Assembly (NCBI GenBank): GCA_013003535.1
Contig: JABDIY010000120.1
Coordinates: forward strand, 1-54,793
Direction of reading: 5' to 3'
Source: Acidimicrobiales bacterium
GTDB taxonomy: Bacteria > Actinomycetota > Acidimicrobiia > Acidimicrobiales > SZUA-35
DNA: 54,793 bases
Program-made: the position numbers and the translations under genes
Shown: piece after piece, positions 15,596 through 23,039 of the stretch
Position numbering within the stretch: the first letter of the stretch is position 1
Layout: every line of letters starts with the position of its first letter
The notes under the pieces: generated by a model
Database searches by the model: none
Told to the model about the DNA's origin: nothing
The model's input: the letters and a program-made list of their open reading frames with translations, nothing else

Positions 15596-16444
15596 ATGGA
15601 CGTACAGAATCGGGTGGCAGTCATAACCGGGTCGGGGTCGGGGATCGGGGAAGCGTTGGCGAAGGCCTTTGCTCTATCAGGAGCTCGGCATGTCGTGGTC
15701 GCCGACCTGGACGGCTCTGCGGCCGAGCGAGTGGCACGGGAGATCACTGCAACGGGCGGTAGCGCAAGCGCCGCGTCGGTGGACGCTGCAGTGGAAGCCA
15801 AAGTGGTCGACCTGGTGGAGTCCACCGAGTCAAGCCGCGGGCCAATAGACATATTCGTATCCAACGCGGGGTACGTGACCGTTGCCGGGTTGGAAGACCC
15901 CAACGCCAGCATCCAGAGGATGTGGGAGGTGCATGTGATGGCCCACATCTACGCAGCCCGGGCGGTCATCCCATCGATGGCCGCTCGAGGCGAGGGCTAC
16001 CTGCTGAACACTGCCAGCGCCGCCGGCTTGCTCAGCCAGATCGGTTCCATGAGCTACACGGTGACCAAACACGCAGCGGTGGCACTGGCGGAATGGTTGG
16101 CGATCAGTCATCACCATCAAGGAATCCGAGTCAGTGTCCTGTGCCCTCAGGCTGTCCGTACCAACATCATCGCCAATTCGCCGGATCGGGTACCGGGTCA
16201 GGCTGTTGGCATTGATGATTTTGGTGTTGCTGCGGCCGATGGGATCGTGGAAGCCGATGACGTTGCGCAGTTGTGCATCGAAGCGATGGCCGAAGAACGA
16301 TTCCACATCCTGCCTCATCCTGAGGTTGGGGAATACATCAAGATGAAGGCGGCGGATCCTGATCGCTGGTTGAGTGCCATGAGAAAGTTTCAATCGCGAC
16401 TTCATGGCGATGGTCAACTTCCTGGAGACGAAATCCTCTCTTGA
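15596..16444 (+). CDS. SDR family NAD(P)-dependent oxidoreductase
   Basis: Classical short-chain dehydrogenase of 282 residues, slightly long for the group. TGSGSGIG (about 11-18) binds the nucleotide, SNAG is the NNAG-type motif, and SYTVTKHA contains the catalytic Tyr-x3-Lys. Asp37-type acidic residue after beta2 (VVADLDGS) favours NAD(H). Substrate unknown. The next gene (nitroreductase) has its own -10 26 bases downstream, so the two may be transcribed together or separately. Confidence 0.9.
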   Translation: MDVQNRVAVITGSGSGIGEALAKAFALSGARHVVVADLDGSAAERVAREITATGGSASAASVDAAVEAKVVDLVESTESSRGPIDIFVSNAGYVTVAGLEDPNASIQRMWEVHVMAHIYAARAVIPSMAARGEGYLLNTASAAGLLSQIGSMSYTVTKHAAVALAEWLAISHHHQGIRVSVLCPQAVRTNIIANSPDRVPGQAVGIDDFGVAAADGIVEADDVAQLCIEAMAEERFHILPHPEVGEYIKMKAADPDRWLSAMRKFQSRLHGDGQLPGDEILS

Positions 16445-16458
16445 CCGATCCGCCTTCC

Positions 16459-16464
16459 TAGGAT
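16459..16464 (+). promoter_or_regulatory. -10 hexamer TAGGAT of the nitroreductase gene
   Basis: TAGGAT followed by 6 bases and ATG 16471. Confidence 0.5.
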
Positions 16465-16470
16465 TCTGGG

Positions 16471-17115
16471 ATGGGTCTGAATCTGTCCGCCGAAGAACTG
16501 CTCACAACTACGCGAAGCGTACGGAAACGCCTTGATTTCGATCGGCCCGTCGACCGATCGATCGTGGTGGAATGCATCGATCTTGCGTTGCAGGCCCCAT
16601 CGGGGTCCAACTCCCAGGGGTGGCAGTGGGTGGTTGTCGAGGACCAGGCGAAGAAAGATGCCATCTGCGCTCTTTACGCCTCCAACTACTTTGCCTACTC
16701 GAAGGGGCCCCGGCCAGAGTATGGCGAGGGCGATGTCCGAAGGGAGTCGATGCCGAAAGTGGTCGATTCGGCCACCTATCTGGCAGAGAACTTCTCGAAG
16801 GCGCCCTTCCTGGTGATTCCGTGCATCGCGGGACGGATGGGCGAAGGCGTCCCTTCCGCAGCTCAGGCCGGAACCTGGGGATCAATTCTTCCGGCCGTCT
16901 GGAGCTTCATGCTGGCCCTTCGCAGCCAAGGACTGGGCTCAGCCTGGACCACACTGCACTTGCCCAGCGAGGCCGAAGCGGCCGAGATCATCGGTATCCC
17001 ATATGACGACTACACCCAGGCTGGCCTCTTCCCCGTGGCCTACACCAAAGGGACAGACTTCAAACCGGCCAAGCGGTTGCCGGCCAAAGACTTGATTCAC
17101 TGGGACACCTGGTAG
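16471..17115 (+). CDS. Nitroreductase family protein
   Basis: FMN-dependent nitroreductase-like protein of 214 residues. The N-terminal TRSVRKRLDFDRPV (FMN phosphate contact Arg-Ser-x-Arg) and APSGSNSQGWQWVVV (about 45-59) match the family, as does AGTWGSILPAVWSFMLALRS in the central helix. Members reduce nitro compounds, quinones or act in flavin and cofactor chemistry. The natural substrate cannot be told. It is convergent with the following small membrane protein gene (9-base gap). Confidence 0.88.
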   Translation: MGLNLSAEELLTTTRSVRKRLDFDRPVDRSIVVECIDLALQAPSGSNSQGWQWVVVEDQAKKDAICALYASNYFAYSKGPRPEYGEGDVRRESMPKVVDSATYLAENFSKAPFLVIPCIAGRMGEGVPSAAQAGTWGSILPAVWSFMLALRSQGLGSAWTTLHLPSEAEAAEIIGIPYDDYTQAGLFPVAYTKGTDFKPAKRLPAKDLIHWDTW

Positions 17116-17124
17116 CGGACCGGG

Positions 17125-17616
17125 TCAGCTTGGGTCCCAACGCTGTCGCCGAAGCACGGGAATCAACGTGATCACCAGAATCGGGAACAGTAACCACAGG
17201 AGTCCGGGGCCCAGGAACCATGGATCTCCGGCCGGAATGGCTCGCACCCCTGGAGCGAGGTCCGCTTGGTTGAGCGAGCGTACCTGTGTCCCCTCGACCG
17301 CTGTGAAAACTTCCTGTTCGACGCGAAGCTCCTGGAGACGAGCGATCATTTGATCGTCCTGAGGTATCAGGAGCGGCGCCTCGCGGGCGCGCAGCTCCAC
17401 CTGCAGCGCCACGGGCCCGGTGACGTCTTCGTTCCTCCCGTCGCGGGCCTGAATTGCGACCAGGACAACCATGGCGAGGATGAGTGCGAACAGCGGTCCG
17501 CCGATGGCCATCGCCACGCGGCGACGGTGCCGGTCGTTCGAATCATCGAAGTCTTCGTACTCAGCATCGACTACGGCGTCGGGCCGCTTGTGTTCCGATC
17601 GATCGAACTCCGCCAT
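17125..17616 (-). CDS. Small membrane protein, two predicted membrane segments
   Basis: Protein of 163 residues, not recognised. A charged N-terminus rich in Asp, Glu and Arg (1-34) is followed by a membrane segment (about 35-56), an extracytoplasmic loop of roughly 75 residues with predicted helix (QMIARLQELRVEQEVFTAVE), and a second segment (about 134-152) ending in RRQRWDPS. It lies 51 bases downstream of the DUF4214-M15 peptidase gene on the same strand. No function is proposed. Confidence 0.7.
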   Translation of the reverse strand: MAEFDRSEHKRPDAVVDAEYEDFDDSNDRHRRRVAMAIGGPLFALILAMVVLVAIQARDGRNEDVTGPVALQVELRAREAPLLIPQDDQMIARLQELRVEQEVFTAVEGTQVRSLNQADLAPGVRAIPAGDPWFLGPGLLWLLFPILVITLIPVLRRQRWDPS

Positions 17617-17667
17617 GGGCCTAGAGTGGCGCAGGACCAGGCGTTTGGAAAGGGGTAGTGGTCACCA

Positions 17668-18702
17668 TCAACGGTTTCCAAGACTGAAGTGCTGGTAGTC
17701 CTTCAAGCTGTTCCATCGCCCACCCCAAGCCCAACCGATTGAATCGAACGCTTCCACCACCGCGTCACCCTCCCGGATGAGGGCGGGGCTGTGAACGGAC
17801 CGGTTCGCGAACTTACGCCCGGCCTCCGGCAGTACCACGAAACCTTTCACATACGGGTTGACCAACGGGTTCAGGTCGAGCGCCTGCCCGTAGGCATGTG
17901 CCGACCACGACGTGCTGAACACCGCTTTGCGGCAGTTGAACGCCGAGGTGTTGTTGGCCTCCATGCTGGCATCGTCGGATCCGCCGAACTCGTCGATGGT
18001 CCGCATCGACTGAATCGGGTAACGGGCAATGAAGAGCCGTTCGAAAACCACCGAGATGTCCTCCGCCGAATCGGCATGGACCACGATCTCGCCGGTTGAT
18101 GCCGTTCCGCTGAAATTCACATACGACACAGTCAGCAAGCGGAGGTCTTTGGGAGCTACCGGGCACCCGGGTTGCCACGAGACGCCCAGATCCGCTTCGG
18201 TAACGCGGCTGACGCTGGACTGGAACGGCGGCAGTGCCCCAGCCTGGAGTCCGGTCCTCTCTGAGAATTCGGCGGATTCGGAGAACCACAAAACAATGTG
18301 GGATCGGGGCACTCCGGCCTCGAGCAAGTCATTCCAGTATTGGCGACCCGCCGCATCAGGCGATCGTCCAAGAACGTTCAGATACACCTGATCAAGAAAG
18401 CGCAAATCCCCCGATGGTCCCTCGACAACCCCGAAGCGCAATGCGAATTCTGCTGACTTGGCAAACGCATCGGCAATCTGGACCGGATCCGCTCCGGTAC
18501 TCAGGAGTGAATACCAGTAGGCCATGCCCTTCGTATCGGGCTCGCGATCCAGAACGGCACGGTAGAAGCGCGTGATCCGCAGTTCGTTTGGGGTGAGTGA
18601 TTCCATTTCGCCGGGAACCGAGGGGTCACTCTGGCTCGCAGCCGGCGGGATGCCTAAACCTACGAAGGCTAAAGCGATGAGGAGGAGGATCAGCTTGCGC
18701 AT
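17668..18702 (-). CDS. Secreted DUF4214 - M15 peptidase (VanY-like) fusion
   Basis: Exported protein of 344 residues. It has a signal peptide (about 1-25, ending near AAS), two DUF4214 repeats (about 40-145; REPDTKGMAYW and RSPDAAGRQYW are the repeat cores), then a C-terminal peptidase M15 domain. SAHAYGQALDLNPLVNPY holds the zinc His-x6-Asp, and DYQHFSLG supplies the third ligand His. M15 enzymes cut peptidoglycan peptides (D,D-carboxypeptidase or L-Ala-D-Glu peptidase). The ATG at 18702 is chosen because the signal peptide starts there, with AAGAGG upstream. DUF4214 is often linked to surface or polysaccharide proteins, so wall binding is inferred. Confidence 0.85.
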   Translation of the reverse strand: MRKLILLLIALAFVGLGIPPAASQSDPSVPGEMESLTPNELRITRFYRAVLDREPDTKGMAYWYSLLSTGADPVQIADAFAKSAEFALRFGVVEGPSGDLRFLDQVYLNVLGRSPDAAGRQYWNDLLEAGVPRSHIVLWFSESAEFSERTGLQAGALPPFQSSVSRVTEADLGVSWQPGCPVAPKDLRLLTVSYVNFSGTASTGEIVVHADSAEDISVVFERLFIARYPIQSMRTIDEFGGSDDASMEANNTSAFNCRKAVFSTSWSAHAYGQALDLNPLVNPYVKGFVVLPEAGRKFANRSVHSPALIREGDAVVEAFDSIGWAWGGRWNSLKDYQHFSLGNR

Positions 18703-18769
18703 ACCTCTTGATCGGCCCACACGCCAAAGACTACAGCTCCCTGACATCGTAGAATCGCAGGGCAATCCT

Positions 18770-18852
18770 GGAACGTGGCAGCGCAGAAGTGCGCCAGCGC
18801 GAAGCTCAGCTGCCAGAACGGGTGAGCGCGAACCTCAGCTGCCGGAACGTGA
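18770..18852. repeat. Cluster of half-units (BIME-like), subtype C
   Basis: Two forward units are directly adjacent: 18797-18825 and 18826-18852, sharing GCGCGAA-CTCAGCTGCC-GAACG with two substitutions. A weaker reverse unit precedes them (about 18770-18794). The scaffold GCGCGA...CTGCCAGAA is also present in the cluster at 2186-2321, with a different interior. It fills the gap between two minus-strand genes, 15 bases beyond the acyl-CoA dehydrogenase stop. Confidence 0.6.
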
Positions 18853-18866
18853 TCTGCAGTGGCGGG

Positions 18867-19967
18867 CTAGAGCCCGATGCGTTGGGCGAGCTGTTCGCGA
18901 TGGTAGGCGGGGTCGCCGAACATCAACTCCGAACTCTTGGCTCGCTTGAAGTACAAGTGGGCGGGGTGCTCCCAGGTAAAGCCGATCCCACCATGAATCT
19001 GGATGTTCTCGGCTGCGGCATGGAAGTAGGCATCGGAGCAATAGGCCTTGGCGAGGCTCGCCACCGAGGGAAGCTCGTCGTTCATTTCACTCGCACACCA
19101 CAGCCCGTAGTAAGCAGCGCTCTTGGCGCTTTCCACCTCCACCAACATGTCTGCCAACTTGTGTTTGATCGCTTGGAACGATCCGATGGGGCGGCCGAAT
19201 TGGACCCGATCCTTGGCGTATTGGGTTGCCATCTCCAGGACGAACTGAGCCCCACCAACCTGCTCGGCTGCCAGGGCAATTGCCGCCAGATCCAAGACCT
19301 GCTGGATGATCTCCCACCCCTTCCCATCGGTTCCGATAAGAGTGGCCGGAGAGCGGTGGAAGTTGACCTTGGCCTGCTTGCGAGTCTGGTCCATCGTGGC
19401 CAGTGGCTCCACCGACACACCGTCGGCCTGTCCATCCACAGTAAACAGACTGATTCCGGCGCTGGTTTGTGCGGCAACGATGAACAAGTCGGCGATCTGG
19501 CCGTCGATCACGAAGCTTTTCGCGCCAGTGACGGTCTTGCCGTCAGAGGTCGCCTCGATTCCCGATGCGTCCCATTTCCCGTTTTCCTCGGTGTAGGCCA
19601 AGGTGGCGAGGGTTTCGCCTGAGGCGATCCCGGGCAGGTGAGTCTTTGTGGCGTCGTCGTCTCTGGAATGCAAAAGGGCCAACGTGGCGAGCGTCGTTGA
19701 GAAGAACGGCGCACACAACAGCGCCCGTCCCATCTCTTCCAGCACAATGCCGAGCTCGACGAATGTGAAGCCCTGGCCACCGAATTCTTCGGGAATGATC
19801 AGACCGGGCAACCCCATCTGCTCGCTCATCTGGCTCCAGACCGCTACGTCGTAGCCAGCCTGGGTTTCCATTTGCTCGCGTACCGCTTCCTCCGAGGACT
19901 TCTCAGTCAGAAATGCCCGCACAAATTCGCGAAGTTGGTCTTGTTCTTCGGAGAAGGCAAAGTTCAT
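18867..19967 (-). CDS. Acyl-CoA dehydrogenase family protein
   Basis: FAD-dependent acyl-CoA dehydrogenase of 366 residues with the N-terminal helical domain (MNFAFSEEQDQLREFVR), middle beta domain and C-terminal four-helix domain (KDRVQFGRPIGSFQAIKHKL, about 249-268). It introduces a trans-2 double bond into an acyl-CoA and passes electrons to ETF. The C-terminal IQIHGGIGFTWEHPAHLY is the usual late motif; the general base Glu of long-chain enzymes is not clearly placed, so chain-length preference is open. ATG 19967 is preferred since earlier in-frame codons do not fit the family. A 26-bp palindrome lies about 40 bases upstream. Confidence 0.88.
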   Translation of the reverse strand: MNFAFSEEQDQLREFVRAFLTEKSSEEAVREQMETQAGYDVAVWSQMSEQMGLPGLIIPEEFGGQGFTFVELGIVLEEMGRALLCAPFFSTTLATLALLHSRDDDATKTHLPGIASGETLATLAYTEENGKWDASGIEATSDGKTVTGAKSFVIDGQIADLFIVAAQTSAGISLFTVDGQADGVSVEPLATMDQTRKQAKVNFHRSPATLIGTDGKGWEIIQQVLDLAAIALAAEQVGGAQFVLEMATQYAKDRVQFGRPIGSFQAIKHKLADMLVEVESAKSAAYYGLWCASEMNDELPSVASLAKAYCSDAYFHAAAENIQIHGGIGFTWEHPAHLYFKRAKSSELMFGDPAYHREQLAQRIGL

Positions 19968-20007
19968 GGCAGAGATCAAAGCAGACCGTTCGGCCGGCAC
20001 CAAATTC

Positions 20008-20033
20008 CAATGAGTACGCATGCGTACTCATTG
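20008..20033. promoter_or_regulatory. 26-bp perfect palindrome, probable operator
   Basis: The half CAATGAGTACGCA is mirrored exactly by its complement, giving an uninterrupted 26-bp palindrome. It lies between the acyl-CoA dehydrogenase gene (minus) and the antitoxin gene (plus), 27 bases before the latter. Phd- and VapB-type antitoxins autoregulate by binding such sites, so this is probably the operator of the module. It could also affect the divergent dehydrogenase. Confidence 0.65.
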
Positions 20034-20034
20034 C

Positions 20035-20053
20035 TGGTACGAGATCGGTACCA
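20035..20053. promoter_or_regulatory. Second inverted repeat TGGTAC-n7-GTACCA overlapping the antitoxin promoter
   Basis: TGGTAC (20035-20040) and GTACCA (20048-20053) are exact inverted arms. The right arm overlaps the putative -10 TACCAT, so a bound repressor would block transcription. GTAC is also in the adjacent 26-bp palindrome. Confidence 0.55.
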
Positions 20054-20054
20054 T
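20049..20054 (+). promoter_or_regulatory. -10 hexamer TACCAT of the toxin-antitoxin operon
   Basis: TACCAT, then GGAGGG, then ATG 20061. The GGAGGG could alternatively be a very close Shine-Dalgarno. Confidence 0.45.
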
Positions 20055-20060
20055 GGAGGG

Positions 20061-20360
20061 ATGGCCGACCACCCGTCTCGTCGCATCGGAGTACGGGAGC
20101 TTCGTGAAAAGTTGGCCCATATTGTTCAGTCCGCCGTTGCGGGTGAGCGAATCACCATCACGATGCGCGGGAATCCGGTGGCGGTGCTGGGGCCAACCGA
20201 GCCCCGCCCGGGCACTCGGCCGGATTTGGACACACTCGCCGCCGCCAGCCTGGTGGAGCCGCCGCGCCGGCGGGACCAGCCAGCCACTCCTGCGCCGCTG
20301 CTCCTACCTGTCGATGTTCGTATTGACCGTGTCTTGGACCAACTCCGCGGTCGCTCATGA
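20061..20360 (+). CDS. Antitoxin, Phd/YefM family
   Basis: Protein of 99 residues. IGVRELREKLAHIVQ and ERITITMRGNPVAVLGP (about 8-46) are the DNA-binding Phd/YefM N-terminal domain, which forms dimers on palindromic operators. The Pro-, Arg-rich C-terminal half is predicted disordered and would wrap the toxin. Its stop overlaps the start of the PIN toxin gene by four bases (ATGA), so the pair is coupled. The ATG at 20061 is chosen because it follows the -10/GGAGGG and gives the family N-terminus. Phd antitoxins with VapC toxins are a known mixed type II arrangement. Confidence 0.9.
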   Translation: MADHPSRRIGVRELREKLAHIVQSAVAGERITITMRGNPVAVLGPTEPRPGTRPDLDTLAAASLVEPPRRRDQPATPAPLLLPVDVRIDRVLDQLRGRS

Positions 20361-20785
20361 GCGGCGGCTTGCTTTACGTCGACACATCTGCGCTGCTCCG
20401 ACGGTATGTGGCTGCACCGCACAGGCTGATGGTTGTCGAGGCAATGGAGGCCACCAGCGTTTGGGTGGCATCCACCCTCACTCGCACCGAAATTCTGCTC
20501 GCACTGCAGGAAGTTGTTGTCTCTCCCGAACAACTCTCGGTGCTGTGGGCGACGGTCCGGGGTGAATGGGACGCGTTTTGGGAAGTTCCGATTGATCAGC
20601 GCTGCCTGAACCGCGCCGTTGACATCGGGGGACAATTCGGTCTTGGAACAATCGACGCACTGCAATTGGCTGCCGCCGATCGCCTGCCCCGTCCTGCCCG
20701 CTTTCTCACGCTGGAACGTCAGCAGATTCCGGCCGCAGCAGAGTTGGGCTTCGAGGTGATCAGCGCACTCGATGCCACCCAGTAG
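20357..20785 (+). CDS. vapC: PIN domain ribonuclease toxin, VapC type
   Basis: PIN-fold nuclease of 142 residues, the toxin partner of the preceding antitoxin. Acidic active-site residues are visible: Asp9 in LLYVDTSAL, Glu45 in LTRTEILLAL and Asp100 in TIDALQLAAA. The fourth position, usually Asp in a VTFDR-like strand, reads FLTLERQQ with Glu120. VapC toxins cut tRNA or rRNA when the antitoxin is degraded. The cellular target is not predictable. Confidence 0.9.
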   Translation: MSGGLLYVDTSALLRRYVAAPHRLMVVEAMEATSVWVASTLTRTEILLALQEVVVSPEQLSVLWATVRGEWDAFWEVPIDQRCLNRAVDIGGQFGLGTIDALQLAAADRLPRPARFLTLERQQIPAAAELGFEVISALDATQ

Positions 20786-20788
20786 CCT
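20783..20788 (+). promoter_or_regulatory. -10 hexamer TAGCCT overlapping the vapC stop codon
   Basis: The TAG stop of the toxin gene is the first half of TAGCCT; 8 bases separate it from ATG 20797, giving the next gene a possible own promoter. Confidence 0.4.
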
Positions 20789-20796
20789 GCTGTGGC

Positions 20797-21315
20797 ATGG
20801 TCGTTCTGATACTGGGGCTCGGAGTGTTGGCCGTTGTCGCAATCGCATTGGTAGCGGTGGGCGGTGGCGTGGCCAAAACCGCGGCGATGCCCGACCAAGT
20901 GGTTTATGACGTGATGGAGAGCATCGACTTCTGCGCTGAGGCACTTCCGGACAACGTTACTGCCACCCTCTCCTACGACGATCTTCGCCGAACCCTTCGC
21001 TTGCACTTGGAGTGGATACAGGCATACCACTTCACCCCCGACGGTGATCCCGAGGGTCCCATCGTCTTCAACAGCGATGACGCACTGAGTTACGTCATGG
21101 AGCGGGCCGCCGTCACCGGTCTACCAATCTCGGCCGATCACGCCAAACAAGTCATCGACGCACACCTGGCGTATTTCCAGTTCACTGGGGCGGTCCATAT
21201 AGAGGATCCCGAGTTGGTTACGCGAGACTTGACGGACTTCGGCATTCTGGAGATCGGCGATGAAACTCCCTCGATACCGCCGGCAAATGATTCCTCCACC
21301 GATCCAACTGCGTAG
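20797..21315 (+). CDS. Membrane-anchored protein of unknown function
   Basis: Protein of 172 residues with an N-terminal membrane segment (about 2-24), then a mostly helical domain (FCAEALPDNVTATLSYDDLR near 47-66, helices to about 150) and a low-complexity acidic Pro/Ser/Thr tail. It contains one cysteine in the mature part. No family is recognised. It starts 11 bases after the toxin gene. It is unlikely to belong to the toxin-antitoxin module because it has its own -10. Confidence 0.7.
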   Translation: MVVLILGLGVLAVVAIALVAVGGGVAKTAAMPDQVVYDVMESIDFCAEALPDNVTATLSYDDLRRTLRLHLEWIQAYHFTPDGDPEGPIVFNSDDALSYVMERAAVTGLPISADHAKQVIDAHLAYFQFTGAVHIEDPELVTRDLTDFGILEIGDETPSIPPANDSSTDPTA

Positions 21316-21318
21316 TAT
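21313..21318 (+). promoter_or_regulatory. -10 hexamer TAGTAT of the small gene at 21327
   Basis: TAGTAT, 8 bases, then GTG 21327; its TAG is also the stop of the preceding gene. Confidence 0.4.
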
Positions 21319-21326
21319 TGGTTTCC

Positions 21327-21530
21327 GTGGAACGCCCAACGAACTTCGCCCACCATCGTTTCGTCGGTGACAAGCGGACCCTCGTGGTCTATGACGTCGA
21401 CAGACTTGTAGACCAGTCGATCATGAACGAACTGCTCGAGGCTCGCACGTTTCTCTGTTTCGCACCTGACACCGTCGTGGAAGCTCGAAATCGCGGCTAC
21501 CGCCTTTATGAAGGCCCTGGCGCTGGCTGA
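21327..21530 (+). CDS. Small protein of unknown function (67 residues)
   Basis: The reading frame codes 67 residues starting VERPTNFAHHRFVGDKRTL and containing LVVYDVDRLVDQ and FLCFAPDTVVEARNRGYRL. The mix of charged and hydrophobic residues looks like a small globular domain. It is not recognised. Support comes from the promoter placement and the overlap of its end with the hydrolase start. It could regulate or assist that hydrolase, but nothing in the sequence shows this. Confidence 0.5.
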   Translation: MERPTNFAHHRFVGDKRTLVVYDVDRLVDQSIMNELLEARTFLCFAPDTVVEARNRGYRLYEGPGAG

Positions 21531-22305
21531 GTCGATTCAACTCGTTTCCCGGGCGAACGGGGTCCAACCGCCGACAGCGATGTTGACCCTGGAAGCGACG
21601 GTATCCCACCCGGTTCGACGGACGCGACGACCGCCGGTAGCCATCCTGGTGCATGGATTCCCCTCGGGTACCGTGCACGCCTCCAAGATTGGTGCCGATC
21701 TTCCCGAACTCGGCGACCGATTGGCGATCACAATGGGCTGGCAGGCAATCTGCCCGCGACTGAGGGGCTGTGGTACCAGTGAGGGGAACTTCAGCCTGGC
21801 TGGCTGGGTTTCCGACGTGATGGCGGCAGCGAACTACAGTGCCGTGAACTTTCCGGACTCTCCTATTTACATCGTTGGTTTTGGCACCGGGGGAGCGGTT
21901 GGGCTCGAGGCGGCGAGAAGACTGCCAGAGGTTGCCGGGGCGGCCGTTCTGGCGACCCCCGCAGATTTCGAGGACTGGGCGAATCGACCCGATCAGCTCA
22001 TCGTGCACAGTCGCAAGGTCTCGGTGATCAAGGATCCGGCCTTTCCCGAGGACCGCAAGGGCTGGCGTAATGAGCTCCAACAGATTCGCGCGGTAACCGC
22101 AGCTGGAGGCTTTCGCGAGCGGCCTCTGCTCGTGCTGCATGGATCCGAGGATGATCTTGTTCCAACGCTCGATGCCAGGGCGGTTGCTGATGCCCACGGC
22201 GGAGCCGATCTGCGCATCATCACCGGAGCGGGTCATCAGTTACGACATGATCCTCGTGCGCTCGCAATGTTGTTGGGTTGGATGGACCGCCACAGCCAAG
22301 TGTGA
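21508..22305 (+). CDS. Alpha/beta hydrolase with Thr at the nucleophile elbow
   Basis: Alpha/beta-fold hydrolase of 265 residues. HGFPSG (about 50-55) is the oxyanion motif, HGSEDDLVP carries the catalytic Asp region, and GAGHQLRHDP the catalytic His. The nucleophile elbow, normally G-x-S-x-G, reads GFGTGG with Thr127. A Thr nucleophile is rare and would lower or change activity, but Asp and His are retained. The start at 21508 overlaps the upstream gene by 23 bases; ATG 21580 is an alternative. It is convergent with the HAD gene. Confidence 0.82.
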   Translation: MKALALAESIQLVSRANGVQPPTAMLTLEATVSHPVRRTRRPPVAILVHGFPSGTVHASKIGADLPELGDRLAITMGWQAICPRLRGCGTSEGNFSLAGWVSDVMAAANYSAVNFPDSPIYIVGFGTGGAVGLEAARRLPEVAGAAVLATPADFEDWANRPDQLIVHSRKVSVIKDPAFPEDRKGWRNELQQIRAVTAAGGFRERPLLVLHGSEDDLVPTLDARAVADAHGGADLRIITGAGHQLRHDPRALAMLLGWMDRHSQV

Positions 22306-22371
22306 CCATCAAGGCGGATGCTGCGAGCTGACGGGTCAACCACCAGCAGCGTAGAATGGCGCGTGAGCGAT

Positions 22372-22989
22372 CTACAGCAGGGCCCGCAGCGAGCCGATCA
22401 CGGCATCGGCCCGGGCAGCATCTGGCCAGGAGGCGTGCACGTGGCCCCAAGGCCCACGACGGATCAGCACCGCCCGGATTCCTAGGTCGAGGGCCGGCAG
22501 GATGTCGTGGTCCACTCGATCGCCGACGTAGACGATGTCTCCCGGCGGGACCGCGGCCTCTCTGATCAGACGGCGGAAGAACCGACGCGTGGGTTTTCGT
22601 GCGCCCCACTGTTCTGCCCCCCGGATGAGGTCGACCGGAAGATTCATCGCGTCCAGTGCATGGGAGGTGCGCTTGTTCTGGTTTCCGGCCACCACTACCC
22701 GATGACCGACGCGCTGCAGTGTTTCGAGGGTTGGAATGACATCTGGGTAGAAGTCGTCTGGCAAGATCACATCCTCGGGCCGGTTTCGCCACGCCAAATT
22801 CGCCTCAAACCGATCCAGATCCACATCGAAATGTTGAAAGACGTCTCGCTGGTCGCGGCCCTCTGCTATGGCAGCGCCCAAGACGCCGATGAAAGTGAGC
22901 GGCGGAACACCGATCTGGTGGGCGTATCGCAGCCAGAGCCTACTCTCGTCGACGAGGGTCTCGCCGACATCGAAGGCGTAAACGACCAT
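22372..22989 (-). CDS. HAD superfamily hydrolase
   Basis: Haloacid dehalogenase-like phosphatase of 205 residues. Motif I is AFDVGETL: the nucleophile Asp7 is present but the second acid of DxD is Gly, a variant seen in several HAD groups. YVGDRVDHDILPA (near 153-165) is motif IV with the metal-binding GDxxxxD. A cap domain lies between. It may be a phosphatase or a dehalogenase-like hydrolase; the substrate is unknown. ATG 22989 is chosen for TACGGT 7 bases upstream and because the core strand starts right there. Confidence 0.82.
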   Translation of the reverse strand: MVVYAFDVGETLVDESRLWLRYAHQIGVPPLTFIGVLGAAIAEGRDQRDVFQHFDVDLDRFEANLAWRNRPEDVILPDDFYPDVIPTLETLQRVGHRVVVAGNQNKRTSHALDAMNLPVDLIRGAEQWGARKPTRRFFRRLIREAAVPPGDIVYVGDRVDHDILPALDLGIRAVLIRRGPWGHVHASWPDAARADAVIGSLRALL

Positions 22990-22996
22990 TGGCGCC

Positions 22997-23002
22997 ACCG
23001 TA
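22997..23002 (-). promoter_or_regulatory. -10 hexamer TACGGT of the HAD gene
   Basis: Minus-strand TACGGT, 7 bases before ATG 22989. Confidence 0.4.
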
Positions 23003-23039
23003 GTCACACCCGATTGTCAACTCGTGACTCATCGTCTGC

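Noticed and set aside
22372-22989. HAD protein as inactive because motif I has Gly at the second acid
   Set aside because: DxG variants occur in functional HAD groups and motif IV is intact.
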